DNA of 64,000 bases from Yamagishiella unicocca (Eukaryota > Chlorophyta > Chlorophyceae > Chlamydomonadales > Volvocaceae), in contig BDSL01000145.1 in NCBI GenBank assembly GCA_003116995.1, positions 124,001 through 188,000 of the forward strand, given 5' to 3'. This document shows positions 49,441-59,783 of the stretch, one piece after another. The notes beneath the pieces were generated by a model that was given only the letters and a program-made list of their open reading frames with translations, did not search any database and had not been told where the DNA came from. The position numbers and the translations under genes were made by a program. Each line of letters begins with the position of its first letter. The first letter of the stretch is position 1.

Positions 49441-51780
49441 CTGTAACTGTTTCGGCGTTAAAAGTGGCTGTGGTGGTTGCTGCGATGCCGGCGCGACGGG
49501 AGCGAGTATCGTACGAACCCGTATTGTATAAAATCCCTTGGGTGCGAAATTTTATTGGATTTGTGTCCATATGATTGGTGGTTGGTGCTGTTGCGTGGTG
49601 TCGATGTGGTTGAAGACTTATGTTATGCTGGTGGTGTTACGAAGAAGAAAAAGGGCCTCCCTGCCCAGGTCGTTTTATTTTATCATATGGTCGACGCGGT
49701 ATGCGCGGATCGATGGGATCGACGCTGAGCGTCAGAGAGAGGGAGAGGGCGTGGCGACTCAGCATGGCGCGCGTCCGCAGCAATGTTACCTTGCCCTGCA
49801 GGGTTGAGGACGGTGTTGGGAACGGTGTTTTATCAGCATCGTGGCATAGGAAGCGCGCTGGAAAGAAAATTGCGGCAGTAGGAAGTGAGTCTGGACCAGG
49901 AACCGAATACGTCGTGGGCTCTGTATAGTTGCGCATTTCGGGGGTGGCTGGCTGGGCCCCGTTCCGGTCCGACACCCCCGGCCCCGCACTGCCATGCGGC
50001 TTCACACCCCATCAGCTGGAGGCAACCCCCATGCCGTGACCGCATGCAAGTACCCACATCCATTTGGGTCCCACATCTACACCCAACTGCACCTCCTCCC
50101 CATCACCTCCTCCCCTCCCTCCCTGCCCCTTAGCGCACCTGGAAGCGCTCCTTAGGACTCCCCACTCGCCGTGCTTTCCGCGACAGAAGTCCACGGGCAA
50201 GGACAGCGGTGTCGATCATTGCAAATTAGGGAGTATGAGTTTTAGATTACAGCAATATTCGCGTAATTTCTTTCGTTGTCGAACCACGGGCCGGGGGCAA
50301 TGACGCTTGCTACGCAGCCTCCCGCAGCTGTGCGTGTACGACCAGCCGCACATAATGACCCCATCGGCACCGGTGGCAACAACAAAACCGGTGGCAGGCA
50401 GCGGCTGCGGCTCCGATTCGTGCGGTTTGGGATCCGGCGGCGATTCTGTACGATTGGAACGACGTGGCGGGGTTGTCGTTGCCCGGGTGTGGCCTTAGCA
50501 GCGGGCTGGGAGGGCGGGGCGGGTGAGCCGGCGGCGAGTAAGCGCTACCTGGCGTGAGTGTTGCTGTGACGAACGGCCCCCGATCAGATCCGATGCAAAA
50601 CCCCGCGGACCAGTGTTGCGTGACATGCCCCGCCTGCCAGTCTCCCGAGTACCGCGTGGTTCCAGGCACTGTGAGGCTCGTATACACAGCGCACCGCACC
50701 GCGTGCTCGATCAGCAAGCTAGTGTCGCCGTGTAGCACATGGCTTGTCCGACACGAAATAAGTCGCGACAGCTCCTCCCCTCCCCGCGGCTGATTTCCCG
50801 TCACCCCCGCTGCGGGTTGTAGTGGTACATACACGTTACAGTGTGCGGGTTGTTGAGAATCAGCTGGTGTGTATTGGTCCCCCCCACCATCGAGGGTGAC
50901 AAGTTTGCTGCTGGACGGTCCTTGCAAGGTATATAGTTATTTTTTCCCGTTTAGTTTTGGTATCTGCCACTTCGAGTGTGGGTTTATGCTGATGCGGGAG
51001 ATGACTACTTTGCTTGTAGTGGCACTCTCCTGTTTTCGCCGGTTGCGCTGCCGTTGAAACTTTGCCTGGGCTGCAGTTGGTGTGCTGCTTATAGGGAATC
51101 CATGAAAGCTGCTTCTCCCTGGGTGGTTGCTCATTGCCGCTGTTTGTCCTCTCTCTGGGTTGGTCTGGGTTGGAAGGTTTTGGTGACTTAGCGCATCTCA
51201 GGCTGGTGGGTCCTTTTTCCTTTGCCGCCTTCAGTGTCAGGCGATGGGCACGATGGTTCTCCTTCAGCAGCTACTACTAGTATGAGGGAATCCATGGTTT
51301 ATTTTGCATGTTGTGTTATGTAAACGTCGTATGTTGGTTAATAAAGTTGCTATCAGTACGACCCTCGTCTTAATGCCTAGGGTAGGCGGTGGTCGCCCAA
51401 AGTATGACATCGAGTTTAAGCTGGGCCCTATCGCCATGCGACCCCAGTCCAACTCCTTATAGGTGGGGATGGCTGTTTGGCCGCTGGCCGGCTGTTTGGC
51501 TGACCGACTGGCAGACTGAAGTGCCCCCTCATGGATTCAGTACCTGCTACTACATGAGCGCCACTAACCGCTCAATGTCCCCACCCTGGACTAGCATCTT
51601 TTTAACTCGCCGCAACACGCTTGTTTGTCTCCCATTGGTACCTGACCACGGCGTTAAGCCGTCGCCTCCTGATTTCCCGTTTGGAGCTGACCCTAGCTAA
51701 CGACGGCATTAAGCCGTCGCCCTTTAGTTTCACAAATTAGAGCTGACGGCAGGATCAAGCGTCTCCTCCCCACTTCCGGA
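49441..51780. other. Interval with weak coding signals only
   Basis: The left part is 3' UTR of the DUF3067 gene. Between about 50300 and 50800 several short frames look exon-like (next entry). 50870-51360 is T-rich on the plus strand, ends in a TGTAA at about 51318 and may be a 3' UTR. No gene model can be completed. Confidence 0.4.
50330..50795 (+). other. Possible exons of an unidentified gene
   Basis: After a plausible acceptor (CCTCCCGCAG) one frame reads LCVYDQPHIMTPSAPVATTK and stays open to about 50498. Another reads GWEGGAGEPAASKRYLA (to 50557) and a third reads CCVTCPACQSPEYRVV at about 50615-50660, a CxxC-containing stretch. Junctions linking them are not evident and no family is recognised. 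A TGTAA at about 51318 could end such a transcript. Confidence 0.2.
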
Positions 51781-51830
51781 TGGAGCTCATGACGGCATCG
51801 AGCTGTCCGGGCTGCCTAGCTTGAGTCCCT
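51601..51830 (+). repeat. Degenerate ~55-60 bp repeats with a GGCNTTAAGCCGTC palindrome
   Basis: Two clear copies share GGCRTTAAGCCGTCGCC followed about 30 bp later by GAGCTGAC. A third, more diverged segment contains GACGGCATCGAGCTG. The core is a near-perfect inverted repeat (ACGGC..TTAA..GCCGT). Confidence 0.5.
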
Positions 51831-52977
51831 GGGTCCAGAACGATCTGATAGACAGCTGCCGCACAGCTGCCAGCACAGCGCTACCGTCTTCCCTCTCCAA
51901 GGGGCCTGACGCAACCCGATCGACAATCGCACAGACTAAGCCGCAATGACGCATGACCGAAAACTGCATGCGCCGCCGGCGATGGGTTTCGGAGGCCAAA
52001 CTCAGCTCAGCCACCCGCACGCGTTTGGTCACGCACTGCTGGCCGCCACACGCAGCCACAAGCTCGCGGTCCAGGCACTGGTGATGAATGGCCCACTGAA
52101 GTCCGGCAGAGCCAGACCGAGCAAGCGCGAGCGCCTCACCTTGCCACGTGCCATATCACCCGCCGCTCCGGGAGCTGCTCCGAGCTGTTTCCAGTCGTGG
52201 CCGGTATTTAGCACCGGCCACGGGATCAACAAAGCTGCGCCAGACCCGCAGCCCCCATTCACACGAAACCACTTGCCCACCGCAACCCATCGCATGCAAG
52301 GCGCCTACCGGTCCCCTGGCCCCACACCGAAACACCCCTCAGGGCTTCGGCACGGCAATACCTCCGAGTGCCGTCGCTGCCGATCACGGCCGCCACCCCC
52401 AACATCGTCAGCGACCCAACCCTTATGATCATGTCGCGTTGCGGGAGCTGCAGGGCGTTGGAGACTCCGCCTCGCCGTACATCGTCGCCGGGGGCATGCG
52501 GCACATGACGGGCTTGGTGCGCATGGCGGAGTAGCTGCGTATCTCGATGTTGTATTATGGGCATGTAGCTCGCCCGCTGCCGCCGAGTAAGCCACGCAGC
52601 ACCAAAGCTGTCCGCTCCACCAACGATGGTCCTGCTGCAGCCTCTGGTTCGACCAGTGCATATTCTGCCGCATTCCAAACCGACAGTGACCCCAGCTGCA
52701 ACGAACAGTGCCAGCGTGCGTCCGACGCCAGGATGTCCCAGCCAAGTGTAGGCAGCCTCGACCAGCGCCTGGCGTGCCTCCGCCGGTGGGCAGACCGCTC
52801 ACTGCCGTTGGCCGTCACCCGCCGCAGCAGCTGCACGACGACCCAGTGACAGCTCGCCACCGAAGAGGAAGCTTGGACGCCTCCCCCCGCCATGACACCA
52901 GCACGCGGCGGCACCGTCATCGGCTCGTCGGGCGCATAGGCTGACACTGAAGCCCTGTAATTTACCGGCCGCATCAT
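51787..52977 (-). CDS. Hypothetical protein(s) adjoining the satellite array
   Basis: Three exon-like frames run in transcript order on the minus strand. 52977-52555 starts at an ATG a few bases inside unique sequence and includes VQASSSVASCHWVVVQLLRR, LGWDILASDARWHCSLQLGS and PSLVERTALVLRGLLGG. About 52500-52259 includes RDMIIRVGSLTMLGVAAVIG. About 52295-51787 includes LNTGHDWKQLGAAPGAA and, after a possible 44-bp intron, CLDRELVAACGGQQCVTKRV and MRHCGLVCAIVDRVASGPL. Composition looks coding but no family is recognised. A single spliced gene is possible; an alternative is a mobile-element remnant or separate decayed ORFs. Confidence 0.35.
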
Positions 52978-55900
52978 TGACGGAAGGCGCCGCCGCATGA
53001 AGCACACTGCCGCATTGTTGCCCAGGTGGAAGGCGCCGCCGCCTGAAGCACCCTGCCGCATTGATGCCCAGGCGGAAGGCCCCGCCGCCTTAAGCACACT
53101 GCCGCATTGTTGCCCAGGCGGAGGAAGGCGCCGCCGCCTGAAGCACGACGCCGTGTTGTTGCCTTGGTGGAAGGCGCCGCCGCCTGAAGCACGACGCCGC
53201 ATTGTTGCCCAGGCGGCGGAAGGCGCCGCCGCCTGAAGCACGACGCCGTGTTGTAGCCCAGGCGGAAGGCGCCGCCGCCTGAAGCACGCTGCCGCATTGA
53301 TGCCCAGGCGGAAGGCCCCGCCGCCTGAAGCACGCTGCCGCATTGTAGCCCAGGCGGCGGAAGGCGCCGCCGCCTGAAGCACGCTGCCGCATTGTTGCCC
53401 AGTTGAAAGCCACCGCAGCCTTAAGCAGGCTGCCGCATTGTTGCCCAGGCGGAAGACGCCGCCGCCTGAAGCACGACGCTGTGTTGTTGCCCAGGTGGAA
53501 GGCGCCGCCGCCTGAAGCACGACGCCGTGTTGTTGACCAGGCGGAAGGCGCCGCCGCCTGAAGCACACTGCCGCATTGTTGCCCAGGTGGAAGGCCCAGC
53601 CGCCTGAAGCACACTGCCGCATTGTTGCCCAGGTGGAAGGCGCCGCCGCCTGAAGCACGCTGCCGATTTGTTGCCCAGGCGGCGGAAGGCGCCGCCGCCT
53701 TAAGCACGCTGCCGCATTGTTGCCCAGGTGGAAGGCGCCGCCGCCTGAAGCACCCTGCCGCATTGATGCCCAGGCGGAAGGCCCCGCCGCCTTAAGCACA
53801 CTGCCGCATTGTTGCCCAGGTGGAAGGCGCCGCCGCCTGAAGCACGCTGCCGCATTGTTGCCCAGGCGGAGGAAGGCGCCGCCGCCTGAAGCACGACGCC
53901 GTGTTGTTGCCTTGGTGGAAGGCGCCGCCGCCTGAAGCACGACGCCGCATTGTTGCCCAGGCGGCGGAAGGCGCCGCCGCCTGAAGCACGACGCCGTGTT
54001 GTAGCCCAGGCGGAAGGCGCCGCCGCCTGAAGCACGCTGCCGCATTGATGCCCAGGCGGAAGGCCCCGCCGCCTGAAGCACGCTGCCGCATTGTAGCCCA
54101 GGCGGCGGAAGGCGCCGCCGCCTGAAGCACGCTGCCGCATTGTTGCCCAGTTGAAAGCCACCGCCGCCTGAAGCACGCTGCCGCATTGTTGCCAAGGTGA
54201 AAGGCGCCGCCGCCTGAAGCACGACGCTGTGTTGTTGCCCAGGTGGAAGGCGCCGCCGCCTGAAGCACGACGCCGTGTTGTTGACCAGGCGGAAGGCGCC
54301 GCCGCCTGAAGCACACTGCCGTGTTTTTGCCCAAGGGAAAGACGCCCCAGCCTGAAGCACGCTGCCGCATTGTTGACCAGGCGGAAGGCGCCGCCGCCTG
54401 AAGCACACTGCCGCATTGTTGCCCAGGCGGCGGAATGCGCCGCCGCCTGAAGCACGCTGCCGCATTGATGCCCAGGTGGAAGGCCCCGCCGCCTGAAGCA
54501 AGCTGCCGCATTGTTGCCCAGGCGGCGGAAGGCGCCGCCGCCTGAATCACGCTGCCGCATTGTAGCCCAGGCGGAAGACGCCGCCGCCTGAAGCACGCTG
54601 CCGCATTGTTGCCCAGGTGGAAGGCGCCGCCGCCTGAAGCACGCTGCCGCATTGTTGCCCAGGTGGAAGGCGCCGCCGCCTTAAGCACACTGCCGCATTG
54701 TTGCCCAGGCGGAGGAAGACGCCCCAGCCTGAAGCACGCTGCTGCATTGTTGCCCAGGTGGAAGGCGCCGCCGCCTGAAGCACGCTGCCGCATTGTAGCC
54801 CAGGCGGCGGAAGGCGCCGCCTGATGCACGCTACCGCATTGTTGACAAGGCAGAAGGCGCCGCCGCCTGAAGCACGCTGCCGCATTGTTGCCCAGGCGGC
54901 GGAAGGCGCCACCGCCTGAAGCACGCTGCCGCATTGTTAACCAGGCGGAAGGCGCCGCCGCCTAAAGCACGCTGCCGCATTGATGTCCAGGCGGAAGGCA
55001 TCGCCGCCTGAAGCACGCTGCCGCATTGTTGCCCAGGTGGACGGCCCCGCCGCCTTAAGCACACTGCCGCATTGTTGCCCAGGCGGCGGAAGGCGCCGCC
55101 GCCTGAAGCACGCTGCCGCATTGTAGCCCAGGCGGCGGAAGGCGCCGCCTGAAGCACGCTGCCGCATTGTTGACCAGGCGGAAGGCGCCGCCGCCTGAAG
55201 CACACTGCCGCATTGTTGCCCAGGCGGCGGAAGGCGCCGCCGCCTGAAGCACGCTGCCGCATTGATGACCAGGTGGAAGGCCCCGCCGCCTTAAGCACAC
55301 TGCCGCATTGTTGCCCAGGCGGCGGAAGGCGCCGCCGCCTGAAGCACGCTGCTGCATTGTTGCCCAGGTGGAAGGCGCCGCCGCCTAAAGCACACTGCCG
55401 CATTGTTGCCCAGGCGGCGGAAGGCGCCGCCGCCTGAAGCACGCTGCCGCATTGATGCCCAGGTGGAAGGCCCCGCCGCCTTAAGCACACTGCCGAATTG
55501 TTGCCCAGGCGGCGGAAGGCGCCGCCTGCTGAAGCACGCTGCCGCATTGTTGACCAGGCGGAAGGCGCCGCCGCATGAAGCACACTGCCGCATTGTTGTC
55601 CATGCGGCGGAAGGCGCCGCCGCCTGAAGCACGCTGCCGCATTGATGCCCAGGCGGAAAACGCCGCCGCCTGAAGCACGCTGCCGCATTGTTGCCCAGGT
55701 GGAAGGCGCCGCCGTCTGAAGCACGACGCCGTGTTGTTGCCCAAGCGGAAGGCGCCGCCGCCTGAAGCACACTGCCGTGTTTTTGCCCAAGGGAAAGACG
55801 CCCCAGCCTGAAGCACGCTGCCGCATTGTTGACCAGGCGGAAGGCGCCGCCGCCTGAAGCACACTGCCGCATTGTTGCCCAGGCGGCGTAATGCGCCGCC

Positions 55901-56926
55901 GCCTGAAGCACGCTGCCGCATTGTTGCCCAGGTGGAAGGCCCCGCCGCCTTAAGCACACTGCCGCATTGTTGCCCTGGCGGCGGAAGGCGCCGCCGCCTG
56001 AAGCACACTGCCGCATTGTTGCCCAGGCGGCGGAAGGCGCCGCCGCCTGAAGCACGCTGCCGCATTGATGCCCAGGTGGAAGGCCCCGCCGCCTGAAGCA
56101 AGCTGCCGCATTGTTGACCAGGCGGAAGGCGCCGCCGCCTGAAGCACACTGCCGCATTGTTGCCCAGGCGGCGGAATGCGCCGCCGCCTGAAGCACGCTG
56201 CCGCATTGATGCCCAGGTGGAAGGCCCCGCCGCCTGAAGCAAGCTGCCGCATTGTTGCCCAGGCGGCGGAAGGCGCCGCCGCCTGAAGCACGCTGCCGCA
56301 TTGTTGACCAGGCGGAAGGCGCCGCCGCCTGAAGCACGCTGCCGCATTGATGCCCAGCCGGAAGGCGCCGCCGCCTGAAGCACGCTGCCGCATTGTTGCC
56401 CAGGTGGAAGGCGCCGCCGCCTAAAGCACACTGCCGCAGTGTTGCCCAGGCGGCGGAAGGCGCCGCCGCCTGAAGCACGCTGCCGCATTGATGCCCAGGT
56501 GGAAGGCCCCGCCGCCTTAAGCACACTGCCGCATTGTTGCCCAGGCGGCGGAAGGCGCCGCCGCCTGAAGCACGCTGCCGCATTGTAGCCCAGGCGGCGG
56601 AAGGCGCCGCCTGAAGCACGCTGCCGCATTGTTGACCAGGCGGAAGGCGCCGCCGCCTGAAGCACACTGCCGCATTGTTGCCCAGGCGGCGGAAGGCGCC
56701 GCCGCCTGAAGCACGCTGCCGCATTGATGCCCAGGTGGAAGGCCCCGCCGCCTTAAGCACACTGCCGCATTGTTGCCCAGGCGGCGGAAGGCGCCGCCGC
56801 CTGAAGCACGCTGCCGCATTGTTGACTAGGCGGAAGGCCCCGCCGCCTTAAGCACACTGCCGCATTGTTGCCCAGGCGGCGGAAGGCGCCGCCGCCTGAA
56901 GCACGCTGCCGCATTGATGCCCAGGC

Positions 56927-59127
56927 GGAGTGGGCTGGGAGGAAAAGGTGATGGTGGCGGGCTAGGTGGCTCCAGTGATGGCGGCGGACTCGGAGGGAAA
57001 GGTGATGGTGGCGGGCTGGGTGGTGCAGGTGAAGGCGGCGGGCTAGGCGGCTCCGGTGATGGCGGTGGGCTGGGCGGAAAAGGTGATGGCGGCGGGCTAG
57101 GTTGCTCCGGTGATGGCGGCGGGCTTGGAGGAAAAGGTGATGGCGGCGGTCTAGGTGGCTCCTGTGATGGCGGTTGGCTGGGAGGAAAAGGTGATGTCGG
57201 CGGGCTAGATGGCTCCGGTGATGGCGGTGGACTCGGAGGGAAAGGTGATGGTGGCGGGCTGGGTGGTGCAGGTGATGGCGGCGGGCTAGGTGGCTCTGGT
57301 GATGGCGGCGGGCTGGGTGGTGCAGGTGATGGCGGCGGGCTAGGCGGCTCCGGTGATGGCGGCGGGCTGGGAGGAAAAGGTGATGTCGGCGGGCTAGATG
57401 GCTCCGGTGATGGCGGTGGACTCGGAGGGAAAGGTGATGGTGGCGGGCTGGGTGGTGCAGGTGATGGCGGCGGGCTAGGTGGCTCTGGTGATGGCGGCGG
57501 GCTGGGAGGAAAAGGTGATGGCGGCGGGCTAGGCGGCTCCGGTGATGGCGGTGGACTCGGAGGCGCGGGTGAGGGCGGCGGGCTGGGCGGCGCGGGTGAC
57601 GGTGGCGGGCTAGGCGGTACCGGCGAGGGCGGCGGGCTGGGCGGGGCTGGTGAGGGCGGCGGGCTGGGCGGTGCTGGTGACGGCGGCGGGCTGGGCGGGG
57701 CCGGCAAGGGCGGAGGGCTGGGCGGTGCTGGTGATGGCGGAGGGCTGGGCGGGGCCGGCGAGGGCGGCGGGCTGGGCGGCGCCGGCGGCGGCGGCGGGCT
57801 TGGAGGTGCAGGTGAGGGCGGCGGGCTGGGCGGGGCCGGCGAGGGCGGCGGGCTTGGAGGTGCAGGTGAGGGCGGCGGGCTGGGCGGTGCTGGTGACGGC
57901 GGAGGGCTGGGCGGTGCTGGTGACGGCGGAGGGCTGGGCGGTGCTGGTGACGGCGGAGGGCTGGGCGGGGCCGGCGAGGGCGGCGGGCTCGGCGGCGCCG
58001 GCGACGGCGGCGGGCTTGGAGGTGCAGGTGAGGGCGGCGGGCTGGGCGGGACCGGCGAGGGCGGCGGGCTGGGCGGTGCTGGTGACGGTGGCGGGCTGGG
58101 CGGTGCTGGTGACGGCGGCGGGCTGGGCGGTGCTGGTGACGGCGGAGGGCTGGGCGGGGCCGGCGAGGGCGGAGGGCTGGGCGGCGCCGGCGACGGCGGC
58201 GGGCTTGGAGGTGCAGGTGAGGGCGGCGGGCTGGGCGGGGCCGGCGAGGGCGGCGGGCTGGGCGGGGCTGGTGATGGCGGCGGGCTGGGCGGTGCTGGTG
58301 ATTGTGGCGGGCTGGGCGGTGCTGGTGACGGCGGCGGGCTGGGCGGGGCCGGCGAGGGCGGCGGGCTGGGCGGTGCTGGTGATGGCCGCGGGCTGGGCGG
58401 TGCTGGTGACGGCGGCGGGCTCGGCGGCGCGGGCGACGGGGCCGGGCTGGGCGGTGCTGGTGACGGCGGCGGGCTGGGCGGGGCCGGCGAGGGCGGCGGG
58501 CTGGGCGGTGCAGGTGCGGGCGGCGGGCTGGGCGGGGCCGGCGAGGGCGGCGGGCTTGGAGGTGCAGGTGAGGGCGGCGGGCTGGGCGGGACCGACGAGG
58601 GCGGCGGGCTGGGCGGTGCTGGTGACGGTGGCGGGCTGGGCGGTGCTGGTGACGGCGGCGGGCTGGGCGGTGCTGGTGACGGCGGAGGGCTGGGCGGGGC
58701 CGGCGAGGGCGGCGGGCTGGGCGGCGCCGGCGACGGCGGCGGGCTTGGAGGTGCAGGTGAGGGCGGCGGGCTGGGCGGGGCCGGCGAGGGCGGCGGGCTG
58801 GGCGGGGCTGGTGATGGCGGCGGGCTGGGCGGTGCTGGTGATTGTGGCGGGCTGGGCGGTGCTGGTGACGGCGGCGGGCTGGGCGGGGCCGGCGAGGGCG
58901 GCGGGCTGGGCGGTGCTGGTGATGGCGGCGGGCTGGGCGGTGCTGGTGACGGCGGCGGGCTCGGCGGCGCGGGCGACGGGGCCGGGCTGGGCGGTGCTGG
59001 TGACGGCGGCGGGCTGGGCGGGGCCGGCGAGGGCGGCGGGCTGGGCGGTGCAGGTGCGGGCGGCGGGCTGGGCGGGGCCGGCGAGGGCGGCGGGCTGGGC
59101 GGTGCTGGTGACGGCGGCGGGCTCGGC
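56927..59127. repeat. 27-bp Ser-Pro-rich/Gly-rich coding repeat block, copy A
   Basis: About 80 variants of a 27-bp unit (plus strand GGTGCTGGTGACGGCGGCGG then GCTGGGC). On the minus strand the open frame reads the nonapeptide SPPPSPAPP over and over, with SPEPP and SPFPP variants at its C-terminal end. This composition is like the hydroxyproline-rich domain of volvocine pherophorins. The frame is uninterrupted for 853 codons (59387-56826) but runs directly into satellite on both sides. No signal peptide or flanking globular domain is present, so a functional protein is doubtful. Confidence 0.9.
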
Positions 59128-59783
59128 GGAAGGCGCCGCCGCCTGAAGCACGATGCCGTGTTGCTGCCCAAGCGGAAGGCGCTGCCGCCTGAAGCACACT
59201 GCCGCATTCTTGCCCAGGCGGCGGAATGCGCCGCCGCCTGAAGCACGCTGCCGCATTGTTGCCCAGGTGGAAGGCGCCGCCGCCGGAAGCACGACGCCGT
59301 GTTGTTGGCCAAGCGGAAGGCGCCGCCGCCTGAAGCACACTGCCGCATTGTTGCCCAGGCGGTGGAAGGCGCCGCCGCTTGAAGCACGTTGCCGCATTGT
59401 TGACCAGGCGGAAGGCGCCGCCGCCTGAAGCACGCTGCCGCATTGATGCCCAGGTGAAAGGCGCCGCCGCCTTAAGCACACTGCCGCATTGTTGACCAGG
59501 CGGAAGGCGCCGCCGCCTGAAGCACGCTGCCGCATTGATGCCCAGCCGGAAGGCGCCGCCGCCTGAAGCACGCTGCCGCATTGTTGCCCAGGTGGAAGGC
59601 GCCGCCGCCTAAAGCACACTGCCGCAGTGTTGCCCAGGCGGCGGAAGGCGCCGCCGCCTGAAGCACGCTGCCGCATTGATGCCCAGGTGGAAGGCCCCGC
59701 CGCCTTAAGCACACTGCCGCATTGTTGCCCAGGCGGCGGAAGGCGCAGCCGCCTGAAGCACGCTGCCGCATTGATGCCCAGGC

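Noticed and set aside
56914..59241. Plus-strand 775-codon Gly-rich ORF (GGLGGAGDG repeats)
   Set aside because: It is the complement of the Ser-Pro-coding repeat and exists only because the 27-bp unit has no stops. No start context, signal peptide or splice structure supports it.
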